Of a DNA stretch of 64,000 nucleotides, positions 1 through 10,665 are shown in pieces. Under the pieces are notes generated by a model. The model was given only the letters and a program-made list of their open reading frames with translations. It was not told the DNA's origin and did not search any database. Position 1 is the first letter of the stretch. The number at the start of each line of letters is the position of its first letter. The position numbers were made by a program, and so were the translations under genes. Source of the DNA: Nectonema munidae (taxonomy: Eukaryota; Nematomorpha; Nectonematoida; Nectonematidae); contig JAUIRK010000706.1 of NCBI GenBank assembly GCA_030549495.1, positions 186,001 through 250,000 of the forward strand, in the 5' to 3' direction.

Positions 1-179
1 AATGAGAAGACTGATTACGGCAATCTGATATTAGAACTTTGTTATTATTGAGAAAATCTGTAACAGTATATGTTAAGGTCTTTGAAAAAGGAAATGAACG
101 GGGTAAACAACAAGAATCGTTTTACAGGGTTGATATTCCATATCGCTGGGTTTGCTTCTCCAATTGAACAAACGTCCCT

Positions 180-422
180 CAAAAGTAGCCTTCAAAAAGC
201 CAGCAGTACCTCATGGTGGATTTTGGGGGTTGGCTGAAATTACACTGGTTTATCGCTGCTGCTGCGAAAGTGTAACAAAATTCTACACTTTTCCCTGAGA
301 GTATTTGCTTTTATGGAAATACTCTCTCAGTTTAAACAATGACTTGTTTTGAACTGATAGATTATACTCATATAAAGAATATAAAGATAGTATAATCTAG
401 GGCTAACAACAACAATAACTAC
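180..422 (+). mobile_element. SINE-like retroposon, family A, copy 1
   Basis: A 243-bp insertion flanked by a perfect 13-bp target-site duplication, AACAAACGTCCCT, at 167-179 and 423-435. It ends in an (AAC)n-like tail. Near its 3' end are two stem-loops: one pairs GAGAGTATTT with AAATACTCTC (about 298-330), the other pairs TAGATTATACT with AGTATAATCTA (about 358-401). A second copy lies inverted at 24292-24513. TSDs plus a simple-repeat tail show retroposition. I see no tRNA A/B boxes and no coding sequence, so it may be a SINE with another head or the 3' end of a LINE. Confidence 0.75.
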
Positions 423-435
423 AACAAACGTCCCT

Positions 436-849
436 GACTGTTGTAGAGTTGTTTAGTTACTTTTATGAAATGTTAAGAATGGGAGTGGATACTATTATTG
501 CTTTATATAGAGGAATGATATCAGTGGCTAAGCTTGAGCAAATGGAATGAAATGCGGATGACCTATGAAAAAGTATGGGAAAAAATCTTCAAGCGTATGT
601 GTAGGTTGTAAGCGTTGTAAAGATCGAATCGTCTTATGATTTAAGGGATTTTAAATGTACTCTTGTCATTGGTAGATCACTGTATCAAATATAATAATTT
701 CAATGATTTGTCTGCAACAATGAAGTTTAATAAAAAAAAAGGATGAATAACATTCTGTATTTTTGAAGGGTGAATAAATAATTTGAACTAGAGCACTGCA
801 CGGCCTATTTTCTTCCACCCATGCCCACTCATAACCGTTTAAACCTAAA
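436..849. other. unassigned AT-rich stretch
   Basis: No open reading frame, splice-bounded exon or recognisable repeat was seen. It probably lies in a long intron of the minus-strand CREC gene or downstream of it. Confidence 0.4.
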
Positions 850-1695
850 TATGCCCGGCAATGACTAAAATGTGCCGAGTAAAGATTAGATGTGCCAAAT
901 AGCTAAAAATAAATTATTTTGAGATCAGTTTTACAAATAATATTAGTATATATTTTTTTGTTTAAATTTTGATCGTTTATAACACTTTTGTTACTTTTTA
1001 AAAAAATTTTAACACAAGTTTAATCCAGTTTTTAAATTTTACTTCGTTATTTCCCATAATTCAAATTTTATGTATCAGTTTTATTTTATAAATTTTTTAA
1101 CTAATTAAAAATCTAAATTTTTTTATAAGATACTCTTTCTTTATATTTTCATTTTTGAATGTAATTAATAGATATAACTTTATGGTATATAGATTAAAAA
1201 TGATATGATTTCTAATATAATAAATTTATATATAAATGTATTACTGGTTTTTTACGTAAAAGTTGATTTTTTACTGGTTTTTGTGTTCATAATTGTTTTT
1301 TAATATTATTAAAATTAATTTTTACTTTTAGACATCAATCTATTTTAAATGAGATTCAACATATACCCCGTTCATTGCAATTAAAACGTTGCTGAGATTT
1401 CAATTTGTGGTTAGTAATTTATAAAATAAAACTGATACACAAAATTTGAACTCACGGAAAATAACGAAGTAAAAATGTTAAAAAAGAAACTGGTTTAAAC
1501 TTGTGTTAAAAAAAGTAACAAAAATGTTATAAATCATCGAAATTTAAACAAAGGAATTTTTACTCATCAAAAAAGTATACTTTTTCAACTAAATAAAATA
1601 TATACTAATATTATTTGTAAAACTGATCTCAAAATAATTTATTTTCAGCTATTCGGCACATCTAATCTTTACTAGGCACATTTTAGTCATACCCA
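850..1695. repeat. long foldback (inverted repeat) element
   Basis: Two arms of about 260 bp, roughly 861-1120 and 1420-1690, are reverse complements of each other around a spacer of about 300 bp. The outermost shared sequence is ATGACTAAAATGTGCC, followed by the AAAGATTAGATGTGCC core; internally the arms share GATACAxAAAATTTGAA-type sequence and the CTTCGTTATTT block. No coding capacity is visible. This fits a foldback MITE; I could not define a target-site duplication, so the superfamily is open. Confidence 0.7.
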
Positions 1696-1699
1696 ATAT

Positions 1700-2071
1700 G
1701 CCCACCCAAACCCGCGTGATATTTTTAAATATTTTTGCGAGCCCGTCCGTATCCGCCGTTATATAGTTTTCGACGATTTTGACTAACACTTCAACAATAT
1801 TTTCGAGATTTTCGTTATTCTAGTTTTCGAGGGTTTTTGTTTTGGCTATTTTGTTTTTAGATTGTCAATGACACTTTAACCCTGTTAAAGAAATTTCCAA
1901 CTTTTATTGACGATATATTCACATAAAAAAGGAATCATTTATGTTCATAAATAAAAAGCCTATTGCTCTGCTTTTTTCAATCAAATTTTTCTTAAGACAG
2001 ACGAATTTCATTTCTTGCGACACTGGTGTCACACTGGACATCAATCAGTTAATCAATGAAAATAAACTTAC
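1700..2071. other. intron sequence of the CREC gene
   Basis: Lies just downstream, in the minus direction, of the exon-2 splice donor GTAAGT (complement of 2066-2071). No third CREC exon with an EF-hand loop was found between here and position 1, so the intron is at least 2 kb or the gene continues outside the window. Confidence 0.45.
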
Positions 2072-2294
2072 TCTAATCTGGCCTTCTTTTCTTCGGGTGA
2101 AAGTTTTTTGTACTCATCATAATCTTCACCAAAAAATTCCTTTTGGTCGTATTCGATGTTGTGCTCGCCATCTACGAAGTGATCCACCTGAAAAGAGATG
2201 ACACATAACAGAGAAAGCAAATCAAAAGTAATAGTACCTTTTCTCGAAAGTAATAAGCACCGAAGTTGCAAAAAAGTAAAAATACTAACAGCAT
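2072..2294 (-). CDS. CREC-family EF-hand protein (reticulocalbin/calumenin type), exons 1-2 only
   Basis: CREC proteins are low-affinity Ca2+-binding EF-hand proteins of the secretory pathway. Exon 1 (2294-2238) starts at ATG 2294 and encodes MLLVFLLFCNFGAYYFREK, which reads as a cleavable signal peptide. It ends AAAAG/GTACTA in phase 0. A 50-bp intron with CTTTTCAG acceptor follows. Exon 2 (2187-2072, 116 bp) encodes VDHFVDGEHNIEYDQKEF... and ends ...KLSPEEKKARL, then GA/GTAAGT in phase 2. The pattern D-G-E-H-N-x-E-Y-D-x-x-x-F-x-G followed by L-S-P-E-E is the conserved N-terminal linker that precedes the first EF-hand in reticulocalbin and calumenin. The EF-hands themselves are not in the window. 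An in-frame upstream TTG at 2354 would extend the hydrophobic N-terminus, but the ATG gives a normal signal peptide. Only 50 bp separates the exons, so the 5' end of the gene is compact while the next intron is long. Confidence 0.8.
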
Positions 2295-2365
2295 TCCTCC
2301 TACAAAAAGAAATAGAGGAACAAATGATGTAAGCAATTTGAATGAAAATATCAATAGTAACTATG

Positions 2366-2380
2366 CAGAGAGAGAGAGAG
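2366..2380. promoter_or_regulatory. (GA)n tract upstream of the CREC start codon
   Basis: A short GAGAGAGAGAGAG run lies about 75-85 bp upstream of the minus-strand start codon at 2294. GA repeats occur in metazoan core promoters, but no TATA box or initiator was assigned; promoter function is inference only. Confidence 0.25.
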
Positions 2381-2759
2381 CTAGAAGCGAGCGAAAGCAA
2401 CTCGAAAACACGAGAAATTCTGTGATATGTATCAGCTTTTGTGTTGTTGCTAGTGACCTATTTTTTGTTACACATACCTTTGACACGCGATTTACAACTT
2501 GGTGGCTTTATAAAATAATATTGCCTCGTGTAATAGTGCACATGATTGAGCACATAGGAATAATGATACACAAACACACATCATCATAACACTTATTATT
2601 CATTTAGACATACATGGCATTAAAAATTTGCATTTCTTATTATTTTGTGTTCCTAAAAATGGCAATAAAATTTCGCTTTTCTTAATGTTAACCCTATTAG
2701 TGCTGGGCAAAATTTGTCCGCTCATGTGCTGGGTTGCGTAAAGTGCCCCCCCTCCTCCT

Positions 2760-3480
2760 ATTTTTCTCAGATATTAATAAGTTTTTATAAATATTTTTAA
2801 TGTTACATATATATTTCGACTATGCTGAATTCAGTGGTGATGCCCATTTTTTTTTTATCAAAATCAATCAAACCTGTCAAAAAATTGATTTATATTTGAA
2901 AAAAATCTCAAAAAGGAACTTTTTATTTAAATAATTATATAAAGATTTTTAAACATGTATACCCATTTTCAAATATGCTAAATTCAGTGACCTGTCAAAA
3001 AAGTGATTTACATATGACAGCTCACCTCAAAAAAGAAACTTTTTATCTAAATAATTATATAATGTTTTTTACACATATACACCCATTTTCAAGCATGCTG
3101 AATTCAACGGTGATATTCATTTTTTTTTTTATAAAAATCAATTAAAGTTATCAAAGCATTGATTTATATATGACAGCTCATTTTAAAAAGAAACTTTTTA
3201 TCTAAGTAATAATATAAAGTTTTTTACACACATATACCCATTTTCAAGTAGGCTGTGTTTACTGGTTATGTTCCTTTTTTTTAAATAAAAATTAGTCAAA
3301 ACTGACAAAATAATTTAAATATGACAGCCCATGTCAAAATTAAAATTTTATTCTTATAAAAAGTTTTTTATACATTTCAAGTATGTAGAATAGGTGATGT
3401 TCATTTTTTATGAAATCAATAAAACATGTCCAAAAAATCGATTAAACCTGTAAATCAATTTCAAATATATAAAAATAAAA
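2760..3480. repeat. about 150-bp tandem repeat, five degenerate units
   Basis: Units restart near 2816, 2968, 3090, 3241 and 3377. Each begins with a version of CATTTTCAAGTATGCTGAATTC, continues with GTGATGTTCATTTTTTTT, then AAAATCAATYAAA, a GATTTATATATGACAGCTCA box and AAGAAACTTTTTATCTAA. The second unit lacks about 30 bp. Divergence between units is moderate, indicating an old satellite-like array. Confidence 0.75.
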
Positions 3481-4031
3481 ATAACTTCTACTTGCAGTAT
3501 TTCTCTGATAATTATTTTCTTAATTTATTTAATAAATCTAACTTTAGGTGTTTAATTCACTCAAAATATTTCATTTTACAATAGCTTATGTAACTCGATA
3601 GGACCTCCATCTTTTTGGCTACAAATTCGTTATCGGCTCGTAATATTATAATTTACAGTATGTAATTTTGCTATTCATTCTATGATGTTCCTTTCTTGGT
3701 AGCTCTTTTTTCATTAGAAATTTATACTCTTCAATGTGTGTTCGAAAATTTTTTTATAATGATAAAATTACTTTTTTCCTCTCTCAAAGCATTCTGATTA
3801 GAGAATCTTTTTGATGATCTTAGACTTTTTTTATCAGGCTTGAATATTTGTCAACCAATCTCATTTCAAAGGTTTTTTTCTGGTGAATCATTCGTGATAT
3901 TCATTACAAAAAGTGGTCCACGTTCTTCATTTAAAAAATTATCTCTTTGACGCAAAAGGAAAAATATGGACAAATTCAATTTAAATTAAAAATATCTTGA
4001 TAGTGACTAAATTCTCACATATTGGCATCTG
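3481..4031. other. unassigned AT-rich stretch
   Basis: Between the tandem array and the hAT-like element. No coding or repeat structure could be supported. Confidence 0.35.
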
Positions 4032-4611
4032 TGCCAAGGGCGCACATCCGAGGGAGGGGGGCGAAAATGACCTTCGCCCCCCCCCCTCCCCAATAATTTT
4101 CTATAAGTAAGAGTTGCTGCTAGTTCATAAAACATGTATGCAGACTTTCGAATCAATCAAACATCATGCCCAGCTGCTCTGAAATTCCTATCGAACATAT
4201 TATACAGACGATGTGTGAGAGCTATATAATAATAATCCATTGCTTCAATATTCACACAATAAGTAAGCAATGTTTATCACAGTGTCTCGTAGAATTTTTG
4301 AGTAAACACATGTTGATGATCCACTAGATTTTCTCATCTTCTGTCACTGTGATTCTATTTCTCTTTCTCTCTCCTCTGTTTTTCTCTTCCGCTTTCTCTG
4401 CTAAAACTCAATCATTCACTCAAGCTCTCTTCTTTCATTCAAGCCCTCTTCTCTTGTTAAGCTCTCCTATAATAAAAATATATCGAAACAAAATGTTTCA
4501 GTTGTTAAAAATGTACTTGATCTATTTATGAAAGATTTTATTTGTAGATAGAAATATTCAAAAAAACGCAATGATTTTCTTTTCTCGTATACTTTGATTT
4601 ATGTTGGTTTG

Positions 4612-4915
4612 GTCCTCGGACATTCGCCCCATTATTTTCATAAGACAGTTCGTCCCATGGACAATTCGCCCCTTTATATTCATAAGACATTTTGTTTCAT
4701 GGACAATTCGCCTCGTTATTTTTATAAGACATTTTGTCTCATGGACAATTCTAAAAAATTAAGAGATAAATTGATTAATTTGAAATAATTTAATAGAGAT
4801 AAAATAAACAAGAATATAAATTTTATTAATAATTTTACACACACATAATAAGCAAAGATGGATGAAATTAATAGCCTATGAGACAATTTGTCAAGAGGCG
4901 AAATGTCTGTCGACC
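4612..4915. repeat. GGACAATTCGCC tandem repeat with an inverted half
   Basis: About three copies of a 55-bp unit run from 4618 to 4750: ATGGACAATTCGCCCC, then TTATWTTYATAAGACA, then TTTTGTYTC. At 4878-4905 the same words occur in reverse orientation (GAGACAATTTGTC, GAGGCGAAATGTC), so the block has an inverted layout. A short reading frame at 4594-4788 is only a translation of the repeat. Confidence 0.7.
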
Positions 4916-5144
4916 GTTATTTAAATAATTTTTTAATTATAAGGGCTAGCTAAAAGGTTGGCTTTTGCTGCTTATAAAAACTTGAAAATGTCAAATAAAC
5001 TCTAATTCTTTATGCCTCCTATTTTTTTGAAATTATTCTGAGAACAGACGATTCCATTTAATAGTGAAAATTGCTTTATTAGTTTATTTTGTTTCCTTTC
5101 TCTCTTATGTTAATTATGTAGCAAATTTTTCAATTTTGAGTAAA

Positions 5145-5286
5145 AGGTAAGGTGTGTTTTCATTGACAAGGCACTGATGTACCGCTTATGTCAAACTATG
5201 AACAAATTCGTATCGATGAGGAATCGAATCTAGAGGCTTCCGTGCTATGTCCATCATCTCAACCAACCTGCCATGCCACCTATAGA
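5145..5286 (-). mobile_element. tRNA-derived SINE, family B, copy 1
   Basis: Read on the minus strand it starts GGTGGCATGGCAGGTTGG (A-box-like) and has GATTCGATTCC (B-box-like) about 45 bp later. The body, CATAGTTTGACATAAGCGG then GTGCCTTGTCAATGAAAACA, and the tail ACCTTACCTTTTACTC match two further copies at 33910-34068 and 34940-35082. It sits inside the hAT-like element. Confidence 0.75.
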
Positions 5287-5709
5287 GTATGCTGTAGGGG
5301 ATACATCAAATTAGTTTTCAAAAAACTTAAGTTATGCTCTAAAATTTTTTAGTTTTTGTTGAAGCTCTATAACTTTTTCTGATAGACTTTTTTCCTTAAA
5401 AGTTATGATCTAATTTTTTTGTTTTATTTTTGTTTGCACAATTATAACTTCATTTTATACCCTTGCCCTTGAATCAATCACATGTTTTCATATAAACATC
5501 GCAGGGTGCCTATGAGACTCTTTGCCTTTAGACTACATTCACTCATATAAAACTATCCAACCTTCAGTTATTTGTTTTCTCTATGAATCAAATTTCCTTT
5601 AATCAATTCCTGTAATGTGCCTGGTAGACTACTTCATTTTTCAAATGAAAAGCCGATTCTACCCCCTAACATTTTTGGATTTTTTTAAACTAGTGTATAT
5701 TCGATGGTT

Positions 5710-6219
5710 GTAGGTAAAAATGCCCCAATTAAAAAGTAGAAAAAAATGCCCCCTAATTTTTGATTTTCAGGATTTTTTAAATTATATAAATATTTTTATT
5801 TGGTACCGTTTTGAAAGGCTAAATTTCTAAAATTTCTTAATCTATAGGGTTTTTTCTTTATAAAGTTCTTGAAAACAATAGCAAAGGTACAGATTTGTGG
5901 GAATGTGTTCTTAAAATCAGTTAAAATACAAATTATATTTAGAAAGTGTTCTGATACACACAAAGTCCAAAAATATTTGCTGTTTTATAAAAAAAATTTT
6001 GTATTTAAAAAATTGTCGTATGCTGAGTTTTTTAGTTTACTTTAATTAAATTTTAAATGTTTTAGATGAAAAGTTAACTTTTTTTTTTACAAAAAAATCT
6101 TTATTTGACATATCTTTTTTAAAAAATTTTAATTAATAATTTTTTGTGTTGGGGCATTTTTTCCTAATTTTAAATTGGGGCATTTTTTCCTACTTATTAA
6201 TTGGGGCATTTTTTCCTAC
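5710..6219. mobile_element. MITE with repeated GGAAAAAATGCCCC termini
   Basis: The left end carries GTAGGTAAAAATGCCCC, then GTAGAAAAAAATGCCCC; the right end has three inverted copies of GGAAAAAATGCCCCAA spaced about 25 bp. The interior is AT-rich and non-coding. Termini are GTAGG...CCTAC. No matching target-site duplication was found. Confidence 0.6.
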
Positions 6220-6391
6220 TAGGGCTAATACAATTTGTAAAAAAAAAAAAGTAGTTTTAAATTTCGGACTTTGGTTGCGCTGCACACTCAATTTAAAGGG
6301 TTGCTTGAATATTTGGTCTCCCGTGGTATTTCCAGACCACTAATTTTCAAAATTGCAAAAAAAAATTTAGCCCCCCAATAATTTTGAGGAT

Positions 6392-8760
6392 GTGCGCCCC
6401 TGATCTCATAGTACCAAATGAGTTTATATTTATATATATATATATAAATCTTTGATATTATATTATTTTTCCTTTTATTACATTATTATATATATATATA
6501 TTTGTTTCCCTTCATATCATGGTCCTTCATTCATAGTCTGCTGCTAACATCCTTCAGTTTTTCCTTGCATTCTTCCTTTCGTTAAATCGCAATCTCTACT
6601 TACACTGAAGCTAGTCGACCAAAAAAGCTTTTTTTCTTTCCCGAATTCTTCTATTCACGCTCCAAAGAAGTCCCAATCCACCATCATAATTGTGGCATTT
6701 TTATTTATTTTTATTATCTTATTTAAATCAAATTAATTCTTTAAGGTATTTCTACTACGGCTTTTTCAAGCTCTTGAAATACTTGCGGAATGTTAATGTT
6801 TTTTTTATTTGTTAACTTGCAAAATAAACTCTCTCTCTCAGAAAGAATTTTAAATGGGTGGCAAAATGAGCTGACAGAAATAAAGCTAAATTGCCACCTA
6901 ATAAAAAAAGATATGAACATGAAACTTGACATACATATAAATCTCGAGTTTCTTATTCAGAAAAATATCATCTTAATCTATAAAGTTATGTCAAAGACCT
7001 CATTCTGATGATAGGAATGCAAAATTTTTATAATTGTGAACCATTTTTATTACCTCGATAAAGATTAAAATGTCAATGCGAAAAAATTAAAACAAAATTT
7101 TTAAATTTTAAAGAAAAAAAATAAAATATAAGTAAAAACATTAAAATTTTCTTAACGGGTGAATATATTTAAATTTAATTATAAAATTACTTAAATTAAC
7201 AAATCTAGAAAATGTTAGATTATTCCCAAATAAAAAAGTGTGTTTATGCTAATAATTTTACAATATTTTTTGACATATTTCTTAATTTTTTTTCTTTTTG
7301 CAGATAACTTCTTGTTCATTTTTCATTTTACGAAAACTATTCTATTTAATTATACAGTTTTGTCTTATAAAATAAGTAAACTAAAAACTGAATATTAAAG
7401 ACAACTTGAGTTAGCTTTAATTTTAATGTATTATCCTATTTTTATGTATAATATTTTCCAGAAAATAAATTAAAATGACTCACCACTATTAAATATCCGT
7501 AGACTTGTTTTTGCTGAATCCCACTACTGCATATATGACGTCCATTAAGAAGAGGGGGGAGGGGGGGGGTGGGCTAATTCTAATGCTCTGTATTAAAAAA
7601 CAGGAGAGGTATAAAGCAGGATAGGGAGGTGCGTTAAAATAAATTATAGACTTCTTTATGGAAATAAAACTAAGTGAAAAGTTTTAGAGATATTAAATTA
7701 TCAAATGTTTGGACAAAGTTTTGGCTTAGAAAAAAACAAACTGAAAGAATGAAAATTTCATTTAAAGTTTATATGGGAACCTCAAAGAAATATGACTTCA
7801 TTAGTCACATATTAAATGAAATGTGGATGGACAAATTTTTTTATTTTAGTTTTTAATTCGAATAATAGTTGAATAGAGTAAAAACTATAAAAGCAGGTTT
7901 TTAAATCAGATATTTTTATTAAAAAAATATTATAAAATTAATTTTACTGAAATTTCTAAATACTGTAAATCATGAAATTTTCCTCATATTCTTTTTTTTG
8001 CGAATAAATTAATGAAAAAATTTCTTGATTTACTGTCCTTGTTCGCATTTTCATGATTATACTTCGGATTATAAATAAATTGTATATTATACTAACTAAA
8101 AAAATGACTAATTATCTCATTTGAAAAAATAGCGATTAAATCCATTCGATTTTTAAAAACAATAAATGAACTAGCATACCATTAGAATTAAAATTTCACT
8201 TAAAAAATTTTATTTTATTTTTTTGCCTTCATTGAGTTCGAACAACTTTTTAGGTGTTAGCATTTTTTGTGTATAATATGAGAGATTAATCACTTAACTT
8301 TTAGTTTCTTTGTGTTTATTACACAATCCAATTTTTATCAAAAAAATGAGAAATTGATAAAATTAAATCTATTATTTTGCATTAGGCATTTCCTTCCCTT
8401 TTCTATTTTTCAAATGCAATCTTTAATTCAAACAGTTTGAGCGCGTTTAGAATTACCATATAAGTATGACTATTATTACGTTTCTCTTCTGATAAGATTT
8501 TTACATAAAAGCCCCCTTGTATTACAAGTTCTGTTCGGAGTTAATGAAAACAATTCACAAAAATCCTCAATATCATAATTTTCAATTAAAAATTACAGCT
8601 AACTCTTCTACATTCATGAAAGTGGTATGAATTTCCATTAGTGACGATTTTCTTGTAATATATTTTCCTATCTTGAACAAGAAAAATACTTCTTGAATAT
8701 TTTAATTATCAGACTGCTACAGTGATAGATTAAAAAACAAATAAGCGTCACTATGGCATT
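6392..8760. other. unassigned AT-rich stretch
   Basis: Contains two (TA)n microsatellites near 6428-6446 and 6488-6502 and a G-rich run at about 7552-7572. Short frames, for example 6790-7008 and 7674-7856, lack codon bias, conserved motifs or splice context. No gene can be supported. Confidence 0.4.
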
Positions 8761-8764
8761 ACTT

Positions 8765-9691
8765 TAGGTAAAAATATTTCAAAGTGTAAAAAATAGAATT
8801 CAAAAACATCGAAGTTATTTATTGATACAAAGTAATAAACATTACAATTCAAGGGTTATAATATTGATCTTCGAAATTTTGGTCTAGAAGATAACCATTG
8901 TGTTATGTCTAAAAATAGTTATAAAATATGCATTAAAATGATTTCCATTTCTGCATCATTTAGTAACCGATACGGGTATAAGCTCCTTCACCACGTCAAG
9001 GCGATGCAGTTTGAAGTAGATAAGACACGTAAAGAAATTTTTACAAAAGAGTGCATAATTTTTGAAAGAAATTCGTTAAAAAAAATTATAGAAATAGGTT
9101 AAATTAAAATTTGGAAATTAGAAAGTTGGTCCAATATATTTTATCATCATTTTTCACATATTTTTTAAAAAACCTAAATTTGGAAAGATAATTGATGCAA
9201 ATAGGCAATACACTGGAATTTTTTTTCAAAATAATAATTTATCATTTGAATTTCCAGAAATAAATAGTTAATGTAGCACATAAAAGGTAAAATATTAGGT
9301 TGATTTTAACTCTAAGCACATTTCACAATAATATAGATCAAACTACATTACCTTAACCAATCTATGCCAAGGAAGAGGAGAGGATTTTCAAAATTCATAT
9401 TAATTATAATGAAAAAAACTATCGTCTGCATTCATAAAATGAAAATTGGGCATAAATGGGTTAACTACTATAAGATAAGGAAACATTTTATTTAATTCAT
9501 TTTAAATATTCTTTCATGATAATAGAAAATATAGGAATTCAGGATAACTTTAGGTTAAATATTTCAAAGTGTAAAAAAGTTTAATTCAAAAACATCGAAG
9601 TTATTTATTGAGACAAATAATAATCAGTAGAATTCAAGAGTAATAATCTTAATTTGAAATTATGGTCTACAAAGTAACCATTGGGTCATGT
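8765..9691. repeat. pair of about 145-bp direct repeats
   Basis: 8765-8912 and 9545-9691 share ACTTTAGGT, ATATTTCAAAGTGTAAAAAA, ATTCAAAAACATCGAAG, TTATTTATTGA and a GGTCTA...GTAACCATTG...TCATGTC ending. The copies lie about 780 bp apart in the same orientation. The second abuts the CAGGGGC terminus of the hAT-like copy at 9692. Confidence 0.7.
9357..9460. mobile_element. TTAA-flanked MITE (piggyBac-like), copy 1
   Basis: TTAA at 9353-9356 and 9461-9464 bounds a 104-bp element. Left end CCAATCTATGCCAAGG and right end (complement) CCCATTTATGCCCAAT form the inverted repeat. It contains the ATCGTCTGC word seen in the copies at 33237-33366 and 42849-42976. Confidence 0.55.
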
Positions 9692-10000
9692 CAGGGGCAA
9701 AAATGGCCTTCGCCCCCCTACCAAAATAATTTCTATATGTAAGAGCTGCTTTTAAAGGGTTGTATATAAAAAATTTATGATGATGGCATTATACGATATA
9801 ATGATCATTGGATATGACAATACATGATGATGTAAGATGAGATTAAAAAGAGAATGAAAGATTGAATTCAGACTAGAATCATTCATCATGCGCAAGTGCC
9901 GTGAAATTTCTATCCAAAATAATTCCAAACGATATGAGAGCTTAATAATAATAACAATTCCTTGCTCCAATATGCACACGATCAGTAAGTAAATAAAATA
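9692..10000. mobile_element. fragment of the hAT-like family, second copy
   Basis: Starts CAGGGGC and continues AAAAATGGCCTTCGCCCCCC then TAATTTCTATATGTAAGAGCTGCT, matching 4062-4125. Further along, GAATCATTCATCATGC and GAGAGCTTAATAATAATAA match 4150-4250. A right terminal repeat was not found, so only the left part is supported. Confidence 0.6.
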
Positions 10001-10004
10001 AAAC

Positions 10005-10200
10005 GAAAAGATAGAAATAATTATCTTACAGAATTGTAAAAGGTAAAAAGCTTTTCTAAAAAAATTAATATTTCACATGTGAAGATAATATTAATAATAA
10101 TAAAAGGAAAAGATAGAAATAATTATCTTACAGAATTGTAAAAGGTAAAAAGCTGTCGTAAAAAAATATTAATATTCACATGTGAAGATAATAACAAAAC
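10005..10200. repeat. about 102-bp tandem duplication
   Basis: Two adjacent units beginning at 10006 and 10108 share AAAAGATAGAAATAATTATC, TTACAGAATTGTAAAAGG, TAAAAAGCT and ATTCACATGTGAAGATAATA. Few differences separate them, so the duplication is fairly recent. Confidence 0.75.
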
Positions 10201-10665
10201 AAAAATATAGAAAAGTTTCATATAAAAATTGCAAGTTAAAAATGTCATGTGATATCAATATTATAACTATAAGATAAAAATAAAATATTAAAGCATAATT
10301 TATTTTAAAAATTAAATAGGCATTAAAATTGATTTCAGCTTATTTTACCATAAAAATGGCTACCGAGAAAATCCCCAAATTTTGAGTGACCATAATACAA
10401 AATCTATTCGTTAGATTCTTATGTAACTTTACAAAATTATATATTTTATCATGTTTTATTATTATTTAAAATTTCAAATCTATTCATTAATTATTTTAAA
10501 AGTTATTAAAGTTTTTCTTGTAAACTTTTGTCAGCTCATTTTGCCAGGACTGATTTAAAAAACTTAAAAAATTGGAAAAATAAAGAACAAAAATAATTTT
10601 TAAAAATAAAAATGAATTATTATTTTTTCAAGAAAAAAATTTTTAAATAAAAAAAACTATCAATT
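10201..10665. other. unassigned AT-rich stretch
   Basis: No coding or repeat structure could be supported. Confidence 0.35.

Larger units (their letters stand above)
4032..6391. mobile_element. hAT-like element, non-coding, with nested insertions
   Basis: The left end reads CAAGGGCGCACATCC and the right end GGATGTGCGCCCCTG, an inverted pair with one mismatch; both ends continue into C/G-rich sequence followed by CCCCAATAATTTT. The 8-bp flanks, ATCTGTGC and ATCTCATA, match at only half their positions, so the TSD is decayed. Nested inside are a tandem repeat (4620-4750), a tRNA-SINE (5145-5286) and a MITE (5710-6219). The left 300 bp is repeated at 9692-10000. No transposase is visible. Alternatively the two ends belong to separate copies. 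Confidence 0.5.

Noticed and set aside
2266-2589. Plus-strand 107-codon frame
   Set aside because: It lies antisense to the CREC exon and its promoter, with simple-repeat composition.
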